Shown here: one piece after another, positions 1 through 8,075 of the stretch | Numbering within the stretch: the stretch's first letter is position 1 | Layout: every line of letters starts with the position of its first letter | Assembly (NCBI RefSeq): GCF_002213415.1 | Contig: NZ_NJGU01000003.1 | Location: 124,001-188,000 of the forward strand | Direction of reading: 5' to 3' | DNA: 64,000 bases | Origin: Herbaspirillum robiniae | GTDB taxonomy: Bacteria > Pseudomonadota > Gammaproteobacteria > Burkholderiales > Burkholderiaceae_D | Translations under genes and position numbers: made by a program | Notes under the pieces: model-generated | Databases searched by the model: none | What the model saw: only the letters and a program-made list of their open reading frames with translations | Told to the model about the DNA's origin: nothing

Positions 1-1
1 G

Positions 2-238
2 GAAAGGTCGATGCTGGTGTTCGAGGCGGCGGAATCGACGCTGACGCCGCTGATGGAGCTGATCGAGGCCGAATTCCCGCTGGTGAAGGTGTTCAGCCTG
101 CCGCATGTGGGCGACGAGAAGACGCGCCGCCACATCGACCTGGGCGTGAAGGGTGATCCGGACCAGGTCGGCCCGGCCTTCGAGAAGATGCAGGAAGGCC
201 TGCGCCAGCTGAAGGCGGAATTCCAGATCAACGGCTGA
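2..238 (+). CDS. CinA-like / molybdopterin-binding-fold protein, C-terminal end (5' truncated)
   Basis: The frame is open from the window edge and ends in TGA at 236-238, so only the last 78 residues are present. The segment (FSLPHVGDEKTRRHID, then LGVKGDPDQV and an amphipathic C-terminal helix) resembles the end of the COG1058 competence/damage-inducible CinA N-domain family, which has a MoaB/Mog fold. An internal ATG at 11 is not a credible start because the same frame continues upstream of it. No catalytic motif lies in the visible part, so the family call is tentative. Confidence 0.55.
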   Translation, partial: ERSMLVFEAAESTLTPLMELIEAEFPLVKVFSLPHVGDEKTRRHIDLGVKGDPDQVGPAFEKMQEGLRQLKAEFQING

Positions 239-283
239 GCCGGCCGCCGCCGGCGCTGCGCCGGCTTGATGCCGGATAAAAAA

Positions 284-306
284 ATGCCTCGGCGTTGCCG
301 AGGCAT
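284..306. terminator. Hairpin terminator, probably bidirectional
   Basis: Arms ATGCCTCGGC and GCCGAGGCAT form a perfect 10-bp stem with a 3-nt loop. A seven-A run just before the stem becomes a U-tract for minus-strand transcripts. On the plus strand only TT follows, but the hairpin lies about 45 nt after the CinA-like stop codon. Confidence 0.75.
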
Positions 307-625
307 TTAACGGTATCGTAGGAGGAGTCGGATACCGAGGAGACAATCTTTTCACGCAGGCCCGCAGTCACGGGCAATGGCTGACACTGCCATTGCCGGA
401 TGCGCGGCAATGCATGCGGAATCGATTGGTTTGCCGTTCAGGCCATCCCCTGGCCGCGGCGTGCGGCGGCTGCACAAGCGATGAGGTTCATCGCGGCGCC
501 GCTGCAAAAATCATGAAAACTCAAACGGGATCGCTGGCGACGAAGCAGAAAAAGCGAACCGGGTGAAACTTCATCATAGACAAAAATTTCGGACCCGGCT
601 CGCATTTTTGATGCAACAGCACAAA

Positions 626-648
626 CACGGTGTTTTAGCACCACCGTG
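626..648 (-). terminator. Weak hairpin just downstream of the phasin gene
   Basis: Arms CACGGTG and CACCGTG enclose a 9-nt loop, 12 bases past the phasin stop. The tract that follows on the minus strand (TTTGTG) is a poor U-run, so this may only stabilise the 3' end, with real termination at 284-306. Confidence 0.35.
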
Positions 649-660
649 CGTTGCCGCCGG

Positions 661-1224
661 TTATTTCCGGGCGGCCTTGGTGACCTTGGTCGAGGCCTGC
701 GAAAGCTGGTCGACGGCATTGGTCACATTGGCTTCCAGCACTTCGGCGGCCTGCTTGGCGCTCTTGGTGAATTGCTCGTAGCCGGCGTTGAGGTTGCCGA
801 AGGTCGACTTCAGCAGCGAAATGGCCTGCTCGGAGCCGGCGGGAGCGTTCTTGGAGGCTTCGTCGATCATCGAGATCACCTTGCGGTTGACTTCGGCGAT
901 CTGGGCTTCGGCGGTCTTGGTCAGTTCGGCCTGGGTGCTGGAGAAGATGCCGCTGAGGTGGCGGCCGTAGGCCACGGACTTTTCCAGCGCCGGCTGGGCC
1001 TGGGCCGAGGTCAGCGAGAAGAATTCCTGCGGGTCCTTGGCGGAAAACAGCTTCTGCGCAGCGGCATGGCTTTCTTCCAGCGAAGACTTGGCAGCCTTCA
1101 GGTTCAGGTCGACCAGTTTTTCCACGCCTTCAAAGGTCTTGCTGGCCAGCTGGCTGAACAGCGCGATCTGGGCTTCAGCGTTGGCCTTGGCTGCGGCGGA
1201 AAATTGCTCGGTGTAGGTCGTCAT
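661..1224 (-). CDS. phaP: Phasin family protein (PHB granule-associated)
   Basis: The 187-residue protein is almost wholly amphipathic helix, rich in Ala, Lys, Glu and Gln, with no cysteine and no signal peptide. The N-terminus (TEQFSAAAKANAEAQIALF) and the following FEGVEKLVDLNLKAAKSSLEE segment match the PhaP/phasin_2 family, whose members coat polyhydroxybutyrate granules in the cytoplasm and control their size and number. The length is usual for betaproteobacterial phasins. AAAGGA lies about 8 nt before the ATG. The gene is monocistronic and lies behind a good sigma-70 promoter at 1360-1387 with a candidate PhbF/PhaR box at the predicted transcription start. The PHB synthesis genes are not in this window. 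Confidence 0.93.
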   Translation of the reverse strand: MTTYTEQFSAAAKANAEAQIALFSQLASKTFEGVEKLVDLNLKAAKSSLEESHAAAQKLFSAKDPQEFFSLTSAQAQPALEKSVAYGRHLSGIFSSTQAELTKTAEAQIAEVNRKVISMIDEASKNAPAGSEQAISLLKSTFGNLNAGYEQFTKSAKQAAEVLEANVTNAVDQLSQASTKVTKAARK

Positions 1225-1340
1225 GTTGAAACATCCTTTGCTTTGATAGGTTGATGAACAAGGACTGTGACTACGGGTGATTGCTTACGGGCCGATCTGA
1301 ACTGATGAGGGGATCTCCGATGTAATTTCTTATTGGAATA

Positions 1341-1353
1341 TGATGCGTTGCAC
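1341..1353 (-). promoter_or_regulatory. Candidate PhbF/PhaR operator
   Basis: The plus-strand sequence TGATGCGTTGCAC fits the TG-N-TGC-N3-GCAA pattern that I recall for the Herbaspirillum PHB regulator PhbF, with one mismatch at the last base. It begins at the predicted phaP transcription start, where a bound repressor would block initiation or early elongation. Confidence 0.5.
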
Positions 1354-1359
1354 AAAACG

Positions 1360-1387
1360 ATTCTAGTTTAAAAAGACATAAAGTCAA
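1360..1387 (-). promoter_or_regulatory. Sigma-70 promoter of phaP
   Basis: On the minus strand TTGACT (1387-1382) and TAGAAT (1365-1360) are separated by 16 nt. The predicted start near 1353 gives a 5' untranslated leader of about 130 nt. Confidence 0.7.
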
Positions 1388-1650
1388 TGGTTTCCATGCC
1401 ATGAGAAGCGTAATTTTTAATGCAAGCTGACTCATGTTGCTTAAGTGGTGTTACCACTGGTGATCAAAGTCGAATTAGTTTGAAACCAGCTTGTGCTCAG
1501 GCTTGAAAAGTTACGTAACTGATCTTGAGTTTCTGCTCGCCGGGCAAGCAAACGTTCCGTTTTCACGATGCTGATATCCTGCGTCGCATCATCGCCGCGG
1601 GCATCGTTCCCCGGCGCGTCGTCCGAACATTGCCTTATTGAAAGTCCAGA

Positions 1651-2559
1651 TTGAAAGCCTTTTACAGCGACCATTTCGTGCTGCCGCTGCCGCCCGGCCA
1701 CCGTTTTCCGATGATCAAATACCGCATGATCCGCGAGGGCGCGGCTGCGGCCGTAGCCGGCCTGGATTTTCATGAGGCGATGCCGGCTTCGGACGGCGAG
1801 CTGGCGCTGGCGCATCATCCCGGCTACATCGCGCGCGCCGCCGCCGGCGAACTGAGCGCCGCCGAGCAGCGCGAGATCGGCTTTCCCTGGACGCCGCAGA
1901 TGATAGAGCGCTCGCGCCGTTCTTCGGGCGCCACCATCGCCGCCTGTCGCGCCGCCTTCAGTGAGGGCGTGGCGGTCAACCTGGCCGGCGGCACCCATCA
2001 TGCCTATGCCGACCGGGGCGCGGGTTTTTGCGTCTTCAACGACTCGGCGATCGCCGCCCGGCTGATGCAGGCCGAGCGCCGCGCATCGCGCGTGGCCATC
2101 GTCGACCTCGACGTGCACCAGGGCAACGGCACGGCCTCGATCCTGGCGCGGGACGATTCGGTCTTCACGCTGTCGCTGCACGGCGAGAACAACTATCCCT
2201 TCGAAAAGGAACGCAGCGACCTCGACGTGGCGTTGCCCGACGGCGTGGGAGATGAGGCATACCTGGCGGCGTTGCAGGATGCGCTGGCCACGCTGCAGGC
2301 GCGCTTCGCGCCGCAGCTGCTGATCTTTCTGGCCGGCGCCGACCCGCACGAAGGCGACCGGCTGGGCAAGATGAAGCTGAGTATGCAAGGCCTGGCCGCG
2401 CGCGACCAGGCGGTTTTCTCCTTCGCCCGCCTGCACAAAATCCCGGTTGCGGTTACGATGGCGGGCGGCTACGGACGGGACATCGAACAGACCGTCGCCG
2501 TCCACATACAAACGATAAGACTGGCCAGCCTCCACGCCGCAGGCTGGAACAACAATTAG
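1651..2559 (+). CDS. Histone deacetylase family protein (class II / acetoin-utilisation-like amidohydrolase)
   Basis: The 302-residue product has the arginase/deacetylase fold signatures in order: GGTHHAY at 113-119 (tandem His), FCVFND near 126-131, DLDVHQGNGT at 152-161 and AGADPHEGD at 228-236. Asp154, His156 and Asp231 are the expected Zn ligands. Bacterial members deacetylate acetyl-lysine, acetylpolyamines or other acetylated small molecules in the cytosol; the substrate here cannot be read from sequence. The start is TTG at 1651, because the family N-terminus (KAFYSDHFVLPLPPGHRFP) begins exactly there and no in-frame ATG lies nearby upstream. Its Shine-Dalgarno is weak (GAAAG). The next gene follows after 41 nt and may be co-transcribed. 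Confidence 0.9.
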   Translation: MKAFYSDHFVLPLPPGHRFPMIKYRMIREGAAAAVAGLDFHEAMPASDGELALAHHPGYIARAAAGELSAAEQREIGFPWTPQMIERSRRSSGATIAACRAAFSEGVAVNLAGGTHHAYADRGAGFCVFNDSAIAARLMQAERRASRVAIVDLDVHQGNGTASILARDDSVFTLSLHGENNYPFEKERSDLDVALPDGVGDEAYLAALQDALATLQARFAPQLLIFLAGADPHEGDRLGKMKLSMQGLAARDQAVFSFARLHKIPVAVTMAGGYGRDIEQTVAVHIQTIRLASLHAAGWNNN

Positions 2560-2600
2560 ATGACCTGGCCGCCGCGCGCGGCCGACCCCTGGAAGAAGAA

Positions 2601-3500
2601 ATGATGCAATCCGCCGCCGGCAGCAGCCGGCAACGCCAGCTCATGGTGAGCCTGGTTCCCTTCGTGTTTGTGCTGATCTGGAGCACCGGCTTCATCGTCG
2701 CCAAGTTCGGTCTGCCGTACGCGCCGCCGCTGACCTTCCTGCTGCTGCGTTTCGCCGGCGTGCTGGTGGTGCTGCTGCCGCTGGTGCTGCTGTTTCGCGC
2801 GCCGTGGCCGCACGGCCGGATCCGCCATGTGGCGGTGGCCGGCGTGTTGCTGCAGGCGGGATACCTGGCCGGCGTGTGGTGCGCCATCAAGATCGGCATG
2901 CCGGCCGGCCTGTCGGCGCTGATCGTCGGCCTGCAGCCCATCCTCACCGCCTTCGCCGCGCCGCTCCTGGGCGAATCGGTGCGCGGCAGGCAATGGCTGG
3001 GTTTGCTGCTGGGCCTGTGCGGCGTGGGGCTGGTGGTGGCCAACAAGATTTCGCTGATCGGTCTGTCGACGGCCAGCATCGCGCTGTGCGTGTTCGCGCT
3101 GTTGTGCATCACCGCCGGCACGCTTTACCAGAAACGCTATTGCGCCCATTTCGATTTGCGCACCGGCACCGTGATCCAGTTCCTGGCCTCGGCGATCGTG
3201 GTGCTGCCGTTCGCGGTCGCCATCGAGGGGCTGGACTGGAAGCTCAGCCATGTGTCGTGGACGCCGCAGTTCGTCGGCGCCTTGCTGTGGTCGGTGCTGG
3301 CGCTGTCGATCGGCGCCATCTTCCTGCTGTTCGCGCTCATTCGCAGGAGCGCCGCCACCAGCGTCACCAGCCTGTTGTACCTGACGCCGCCGACCACCGC
3401 GGTGATGGCGTGGCTGATGTTCGGCGAGGCCTTCAGTCTGATCGGCGCGTTGGGCATGCTGATCGGCGTGATCGGCGTGGCTTTCGTGGTGCGCAAGTAG
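2601..3500 (+). CDS. EamA/DMT-superfamily inner-membrane transporter
   Basis: The 299-residue protein has about ten hydrophobic segments arranged as two repeats of five, the architecture of the 10-TMS drug/metabolite exporter family. The first helix carries VLIWSTGFIVAKFGLPYAPP, the typical EamA N-terminal motif, and the second repeat begins near residue 155. Members export amino acids, metabolites or drugs; no substrate can be assigned. GAAGAAG precedes the ATG, and a second ATG follows immediately. It lies 41 nt after the deacetylase-like gene and probably shares its transcript. Confidence 0.9.
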   Translation: MMQSAAGSSRQRQLMVSLVPFVFVLIWSTGFIVAKFGLPYAPPLTFLLLRFAGVLVVLLPLVLLFRAPWPHGRIRHVAVAGVLLQAGYLAGVWCAIKIGMPAGLSALIVGLQPILTAFAAPLLGESVRGRQWLGLLLGLCGVGLVVANKISLIGLSTASIALCVFALLCITAGTLYQKRYCAHFDLRTGTVIQFLASAIVVLPFAVAIEGLDWKLSHVSWTPQFVGALLWSVLALSIGAIFLLFALIRRSAATSVTSLLYLTPPTTAVMAWLMFGEAFSLIGALGMLIGVIGVAFVVRK

Positions 3501-3524
3501 GCTTGTCCTTCACCAGCCAGTCCT

Positions 3525-4340
3525 TCAATCCTCGTCGCCGTTCGTATCCGGCATCAGCGTGACCAGCTTCAGGTCGGGCCGGTTGGCGACGCGGAAATTC
3601 ACCTGGCGATAGCGCAGCTCGCCCAGCTGCGGATGACGGAAGCGGCGCTCGCCGCCTTCGCGTTCGACCACATCCTGCAGTCGCCACGCGCGCTTGAAGA
3701 GCGCATTGCGCGCCGACAGTTCTTCCACCATCGACGCCACCTGCGGATCGTCCAGCAGCTGCGCGCAATCGGCGCGAAACTCGGCCACCACGCGCCGCGC
3801 GCGCTGCTCCCAATCCACCGTCAGCGCTTGCGCCTCTTCCGTGCAGAACATGAAGTCGAGCAGGTTGCGGCTGGCCGCGCGCGCATCCAGCCAGCCGCCG
3901 AAGAGCTTGCGCGCGGCCGTGTTCCAGGCCACCGCATTCCAGTAGCGATCCATCAGGTAGGCAGGGGCGCGGAAGTTGCGCACCACCTCCAGTATCTCGG
4001 GCGCGATCGCCGACTCCTCGTCGTGCTCCGGCAGCACCGGATCCTTCTTGCCCGCCAGTTCGAACAGGTAGGCGCGCTTGGCGCGCGGCAGGTGCAGCGC
4101 CTCGGCGATGCGCGAGAGCGCCTGCGGCGAGACCGAGTCGGTGCGGCCCTGTTCTATCCAGGTGTACCAGGTCACGCTGATGCCGCACAACTGCGCGACT
4201 TCTTCGCGCCGCAGCCCGGGCGTGCGGCGCCGGCCGCCCAGCGCGAGGTGCGGCAGGCCGGCCTGGGATGGCGGCGTCTGCTCGCGCTGGGTCTTGATGA
4301 ATTCGCCGAGGGCGCGGCGGCGGGCGAGATCGGTGTCCAT
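3525..4340 (-). CDS. XRE-family regulator with MmyB-like ligand-binding domain
   Basis: The 271-residue protein has an N-terminal helix-turn-helix (about residues 10-85, with RRTPGLRREEVAQLCGIS and WYTWIEQGR, the signature of MmyB-type regulators) and a C-terminal PAS-like MmyB/MLTR domain (about 105-265; YLMDRYWNAVAWNTAA, then LLDFMF). The reading frame stays open 37 codons further upstream, but the ATG at 4340 gives the standard family start (MDTDLARRRALGEFI). It has no good Shine-Dalgarno. The gene is divergent from a methyltransferase gene across 137 nt, so it very likely controls that neighbour and itself. Such regulators are thought to sense small hydrophobic ligands. Confidence 0.85.
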   Translation of the reverse strand: MDTDLARRRALGEFIKTQREQTPPSQAGLPHLALGGRRRTPGLRREEVAQLCGISVTWYTWIEQGRTDSVSPQALSRIAEALHLPRAKRAYLFELAGKKDPVLPEHDEESAIAPEILEVVRNFRAPAYLMDRYWNAVAWNTAARKLFGGWLDARAASRNLLDFMFCTEEAQALTVDWEQRARRVVAEFRADCAQLLDDPQVASMVEELSARNALFKRAWRLQDVVEREGGERRFRHPQLGELRYRQVNFRVANRPDLKLVTLMPDTNGDED

Positions 4341-4398
4341 GGGGAAGGGGAGTTGAGGTCGTTGGCTGTTGCTTTGGGTAATAGTATAAATGGCTAAC

Positions 4399-4426
4399 TT
4401 GTAACAGGATAAAAAAACGCTAGACT
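4399..4426 (+). promoter_or_regulatory. Sigma-70 promoter of the methyltransferase gene
   Basis: TTGTAA (4399-4404) and TAGACT (4421-4426) are 16 nt apart. The predicted start near 4433 is about 45 nt before the ATG at 4478. The divergent regulator gene starts 59 nt to the left, so its operator probably overlaps this promoter. Confidence 0.55.
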
Positions 4427-4477
4427 GGGCTTCCTCATCCCTTCGTTTCACCTCACAACAACAGGAGCCAAAGCAAA

Positions 4478-5239
4478 ATGCGCAGCCACCAACAGGTCGT
4501 GACAGAACAATTCGGAACCACCGCCGCCGCCTACCTCACCAGCGCCGTCCATGCGCAGGGCGAGGACTTGCAGGAGCTGGCGCAAATCGCCGCGTCCATT
4601 CCCGAGGCGCGCGTACTGGACCTGGGGTGCGGCGGCGGCCATGCCAGTTTCGCGGTGGCGCCGGTGGTGCAGAAAGTGATCGCCTACGACCTGTCGGCGC
4701 AGATGCTCGATGTGGTCGCCACCGCGGCCAGGGAGCGCGGCTTCGACAACCTGGTCGTGCGCCAGGGCAGCGCGGACAAGCTGGACTTCCCCGACGCCAG
4801 TTTCGACCTGGTGTGCACCCGCTTCAGCGTGCATCATTGGCGCAACGTGCCGCAGGCCTTGCGCGAGGTGCTGCGCGTGCTCAAGCCGGGCGGCCGCTTC
4901 ATCGCCATCGACACGGCGGCGCCGGCCGACGTGCTGGCTGACACCTATGTGCAGGCCATCGAGCTCCTGCGCGACACCTCGCACGTGCGCAACATCAGCC
5001 TGAACTCCTGGCGCAAGCTGCTGGCGCAGGCCGGCTTTTCCATCGCCGCCGACAAGACCTGGAAGCTGCGCCTGGAGTTCGACTCCTGGGTTGCGCGCAT
5101 GCGCACGCCGGGCGACAACATCACGGCGATCAAGGCGCTGTGGAACAGCGCGCCGCAGGAGGTGAAGGAGTACTTTGCGCTGGACGACAAGTACTCCTTC
5201 TCCATCGACGTGGCCATGCTCGACGCCCGCAAGGCCTGA
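4478..5239 (+). CDS. Class I SAM-dependent methyltransferase (UbiE/YcgJ type)
   Basis: The 253-residue cytosolic protein carries motif I VLDLGCGGGHAS near residues 46-57, an acidic post-I residue in IAYDLS, FPDASFDLV (motif II region) and LKPGGRF (motif III), the standard Rossmann-like methyltransferase layout. Family members methylate quinone precursors or diverse small molecules, and the acceptor cannot be deduced. AGGAG lies 9 nt before the ATG. Divergent pairing with an MmyB-type regulator suggests induction by a small ligand, perhaps the methyl acceptor. Confidence 0.88.
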   Translation: MRSHQQVVTEQFGTTAAAYLTSAVHAQGEDLQELAQIAASIPEARVLDLGCGGGHASFAVAPVVQKVIAYDLSAQMLDVVATAARERGFDNLVVRQGSADKLDFPDASFDLVCTRFSVHHWRNVPQALREVLRVLKPGGRFIAIDTAAPADVLADTYVQAIELLRDTSHVRNISLNSWRKLLAQAGFSIAADKTWKLRLEFDSWVARMRTPGDNITAIKALWNSAPQEVKEYFALDDKYSFSIDVAMLDARKA

Positions 5240-5686
5240 GCGCCCGCCGCGGTCGCATCAGGATTTCCCTCCTCAGGATTTTCCCGTCAACGGCGCGCGC
5301 CCTCGCGCCGTTATCCTCTCCAATTCCCACGCATTGCCGCACCGCGCAGGGGATTTCCCAAAAGCATGCATCTGGCCCGGATATTCGCCTCTGTTATATC
5401 AATGGCGATGCCGGGCGCGTGTTTAGACTCGCTGGTATCATGCGTTGGGTTTTTGTGTTGGAGCCGGCCGGGAGGGCCGGCGGCAAATAGATGTGAATCA
5501 AGCAATAAATCGCCGTTTACATAATAAAAATACGAAGCCGCTCGGGGGAGCGGGGCAGGGCGCCAAGTAGAAAGTCGTTTAATTAAGCGCGCTAACTACT
5601 TAATTCTCTTGCGAAATTTCTGCTTTTTGCTACACTGCCAACGTTTCTCTTATGTACTATCCGGGTTAAATGGGGGAGATCCACCT
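5240..5686 (+). other. Long 5' region upstream of the PBP7-like gene
   Basis: The 447-base region has no supportable gene. It holds a GC-rich hairpin at 5463-5481 (GCCGGCC/GGCCGGC, no T-run), an A+T-rich stretch at about 5500-5620 with a palindromic TTAATTAA, and the downstream promoter at 5609-5636. Confidence 0.55.
5609..5636 (+). promoter_or_regulatory. Sigma-70 promoter of the PBP7-like gene
   Basis: TTGCGA (5609-5614) and TACACT (5631-5636) are 16 nt apart. The predicted start is about 45 nt before the ATG at 5687. Confidence 0.6.
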
Positions 5687-6799
5687 ATGATCAAATCAGC
5701 GCTGGCCATCTTTACAACGCTACTATTCATCCACGCTGGTTTGGCGCCCGCCAACGCCCAGACGACCACGACCGCCAAAAAGACCATCGTCAAGAAGCCG
5801 GTTGCCAAGAAAGTCGTCGCCAAGCGTACCGTCACCACCACCAAGACCGTTGCCCGCGGATCGCTGAACAATCGCGAGAAGCTGGTGCGCAAGGTCTCCG
5901 TGGTCAAGGGCAAGCGTCATGTGAGCTACCAGCGCGTCTCCGCCGCGCCGTCCGTGTCGCCGGTGCCGCCGGTCATGACCGCGGGCGATATCGCCGGCCT
6001 GAACATGACCCCGGATCCGTTGGCGCTGCGCTCCAATGTCGCGCTGGTGGTCGACCCGGCCAACTCCCAGGTCCTGTTTGAAAAGAATTCCGCCGTGGCC
6101 TTGCCCATCGCCTCCGTCACCAAGCTGATGACCGCGCTGGTGGTGGTGGAAGCGCGCATGAACATGGAAGAGACGCTGACCGTCACCGACGACGACGTCG
6201 ACCGCGAGAAGCACAGCAGCTCGCGCCTGCGCGTAGGCGCCACGCTGTCGCGCGACGACATGCTGCACATCGCGCTGATGAGCTCGGAAAACCGCGCCGC
6301 CTCCGCGCTGGGCCGCAACTATCCGGGCGGCCTGCCGGCCTTCGTCGCCGCGATGAACGCCAAGGCGCGCTCGCTGGGCATGATGGAAACCCACTACGTC
6401 GATTCGACCGGCCTGTCCAGCCAGAACGTCGCCAGCGCGCGCGACCTGGCCAAGCTGGTGGTGGCGGCCTACAACTACCCGATCATCCGCCAGTACTCGA
6501 CCGATCCGAAGTACATGGTCGAACCCAGCGGCCACGCCTTGCAGTACAACAGCTCCAACCGTCTGACCTCCAACAAGGAGTGGGACATCGGCCTGCAGAA
6601 GACCGGCTTCATCAACGAAGCGGGCCACTGCCTGGTGATGTACACCCGCATCGAAGGCCGTCCGGTGGTGATGGTGTTCCTGGATTCCAAGGGCCGCCTG
6701 TCGCACGTGGGCGATGCCACCCGCATGCGCAAGTGGCTGGTCGAAGACCAGCCCAAGAACCTGACCCGCGTGAAGATGGTGCGCGCCGATCAGGGCTGA
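5687..6799 (+). CDS. pbpG: D-alanyl-D-alanine endopeptidase (PBP7, peptidase S11)
   Basis: The 370-residue protein starts with a signal peptide (cleavage near residue 24, after PANA) followed by a Lys/Thr/Val-rich linker (about 25-80). The S11 catalytic domain then shows all three penicillin-binding motifs: SVTK (Ser143-Lys146), SEN (200-202) and KTG (305-307). The family cleaves D-Ala-mDAP cross-links in periplasmic peptidoglycan. GGGGGAG precedes the ATG at 5687; an upstream in-frame ATG at 5609 lies inside the promoter and is rejected. The basic, repetitive linker after the signal peptide is unusual compared with E. coli PbpG and may bind the wall or nucleic acid. A strong terminator follows. 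Confidence 0.93.
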   Translation: MIKSALAIFTTLLFIHAGLAPANAQTTTTAKKTIVKKPVAKKVVAKRTVTTTKTVARGSLNNREKLVRKVSVVKGKRHVSYQRVSAAPSVSPVPPVMTAGDIAGLNMTPDPLALRSNVALVVDPANSQVLFEKNSAVALPIASVTKLMTALVVVEARMNMEETLTVTDDDVDREKHSSSRLRVGATLSRDDMLHIALMSSENRAASALGRNYPGGLPAFVAAMNAKARSLGMMETHYVDSTGLSSQNVASARDLAKLVVAAYNYPIIRQYSTDPKYMVEPSGHALQYNSSNRLTSNKEWDIGLQKTGFINEAGHCLVMYTRIEGRPVVMVFLDSKGRLSHVGDATRMRKWLVEDQPKNLTRVKMVRADQG

Positions 6800-6822
6800 T
6801 CGCGCAGGCATCCGCCACAATG

Positions 6823-6852
6823 AAAAAAGCGAACCTTCGGGTTCGCTTTTTT
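6823..6852. terminator. Strong bidirectional terminator between convergent genes
   Basis: AAAAAAGCGAACC and GGTTCGCTTTTTT pair around a short TTCG-type loop. The A-run on one side and the T-run on the other let it serve both pbpG and the convergent IclR gene. Confidence 0.9.
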
Positions 6853-6913
6853 TATGTCCGCGCGGGACGCCTGACGTGCGACGCCGCTGCGCGGCGCGTG
6901 CGCGGACCGTCGC

Positions 6914-7699
6914 TCAGGCCCGGCCGCGGTCGAATCCCAATGCAGAGGAAATCTGGTTGGCGGTGCTGACCAGGTCTTCCACCCATTCTTCCTGCAGGCG
7001 ATCGGCCGGCGCCGAGATCGACAGGCCGGCCACCAGCTTGCCGCTGTCGTCGCAGATGCCGGCGGCCATGCAGCGCACGCCCAGTTCCAGCTCTTCGTTG
7101 TCGCGCGCGTAGCCCAGGGCGCGCACCATGGAAAGTTCGCGCTCCAGCTTGGTCAGGTCGGTGATGGAGTTCTTGTTGTGGCCCGCCAGTCCGGTGCGGG
7201 TGGCATAGGCGCGCACCGCCTTGGGGTCGTCCACGGAGAGGAACAGCTTGCCGGTGGAGGTCAGGTGCAGCGGCGCGCGGCCGCCGATGGCGCGCACCAC
7301 CTGCATGCCCGAACGTTCGGAGAAGGAGCGGTCGATATAGACGATCTCGTCGGCCTGGCGCACCGACAGGTTGATGGTCTGGTGGGTCTTGCGATGCAGG
7401 GCGCGCATGAAGTCCAGCGCGGCCTCGCGCACCGACAGGCGGCTCTTGACGATGTTGCCCAGCTCCAGCAGGCGCATGCCCAGGCGATAGGTGCCGGGCT
7501 CCACGCGGTCGACAAAACGCTTGACCACCAGGTCGTTGAGGATGCGGTGGGCGGTGGAGGGATGCAGGTCGGTCGCCGCGGACAGCTCTTTCAGGCTGAC
7601 CGGGTCCGGGTAGGCGGCCAGGGCGTCGAGCAGCGACACCATGCGCTCGATGACCTGGATGGATATGTTTTCTGTCTCGCCTGCAGCTTCTTTTTTCAT
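6914..7699 (-). CDS. IclR-family transcriptional regulator
   Basis: The 261-residue protein has an N-terminal winged helix (about 15-75; VSLKELSAATDLHPSTAHRI) and a C-terminal IclR effector domain (about 90-255; TINLSVRQADEIVYIDR, LHLTSTGKLFL, CMAAGICDDSGKLVAGLSIS). It is transcribed away from the sulfur cluster that begins at 8076, across 376 nt, so it could regulate the sulfate-binding protein gene, itself, or unlinked targets. The sulfur genes already have CysB, so its effector is unclear. Start ATG at 7699; the N-terminal extension is short and acidic. Confidence 0.9.
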   Translation of the reverse strand: MKKEAAGETENISIQVIERMVSLLDALAAYPDPVSLKELSAATDLHPSTAHRILNDLVVKRFVDRVEPGTYRLGMRLLELGNIVKSRLSVREAALDFMRALHRKTHQTINLSVRQADEIVYIDRSFSERSGMQVVRAIGGRAPLHLTSTGKLFLSVDDPKAVRAYATRTGLAGHNKNSITDLTKLERELSMVRALGYARDNEELELGVRCMAAGICDDSGKLVAGLSISAPADRLQEEWVEDLVSTANQISSALGFDRGRA

Positions 7700-8075
7700 G
7701 GCGCGGCCTGGTGCATTGCAATAGCGGTGTTATACCACATTGTGAAAAGAAGAAAAAGTTCGACCGTGCTTTTTGTTCTGGCGAGTTCCTCCCGAGGGCC
7801 TTCGGTCCGACCAGCGCCGCCATGCGCGTATCGTCATCCCGATTTCAGCACGGCCGTAAGCGAAATCGCGGCGATCGTTGCCGTCCGGTCAATATGACTG
7901 CGGACGACGGCAATCTAGCTGATTGGTTATAAAGACGCGGCGCCTTATTCCATGCGCCTGATCTTGCATATCTGTTTTTCGCATAACCAGAGAAGAAAGT
8001 ATTCGTTCTTTTTCGCAAGCATGCTCATTAACCTGTGTTCTCCAAAACAACAGAACACTCCTGGGAAGAACGGAT
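7700..8075. other. Divergent intergenic region, IclR gene / sulfate-binding protein gene
   Basis: The 376-base region should contain both promoters. The distal part (about 7925-8050) is A+T-rich and contains CGTTCTTTTT at 8004-8013, related to a motif upstream of cysT, and ATAAC at 7983-7987. These are plausible CysB contacts. I could not assign -35/-10 hexamers with confidence. Confidence 0.45.

Larger units (their letters stand above)
239..660. other. Intergenic stretch between convergent genes
   Basis: This 422-base gap separates the CinA-like gene from the convergent phasin gene. It holds a strong hairpin at 284-306 and a weaker one at 626-648. No open frame has a ribosome binding site or family likeness, and I see nothing else. 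Confidence 0.6.
1225..1650. other. Divergent intergenic region, phaP / HDAC-like gene
   Basis: This 426-base region holds the phaP promoter and a candidate operator at 1341-1387. The part from about 1390 to 1650 is less G+C-rich than its surroundings and should contain the promoter for the rightward gene, but I could not pick a convincing hexamer pair there. Confidence 0.55.

Noticed and set aside
646-1254. Long Gly/Leu/Val-rich open frame on the plus strand
   Set aside because: It is antisense to the phasin gene, has biased low-complexity composition caused by phasin codon usage, and lacks a ribosome binding site.
1441-2535. 364-codon open frame on the minus strand
   Set aside because: It is antisense to the deacetylase-like gene, whose conserved motifs prove the plus-strand reading. 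The His/Arg/Gln-rich product is a typical shadow.
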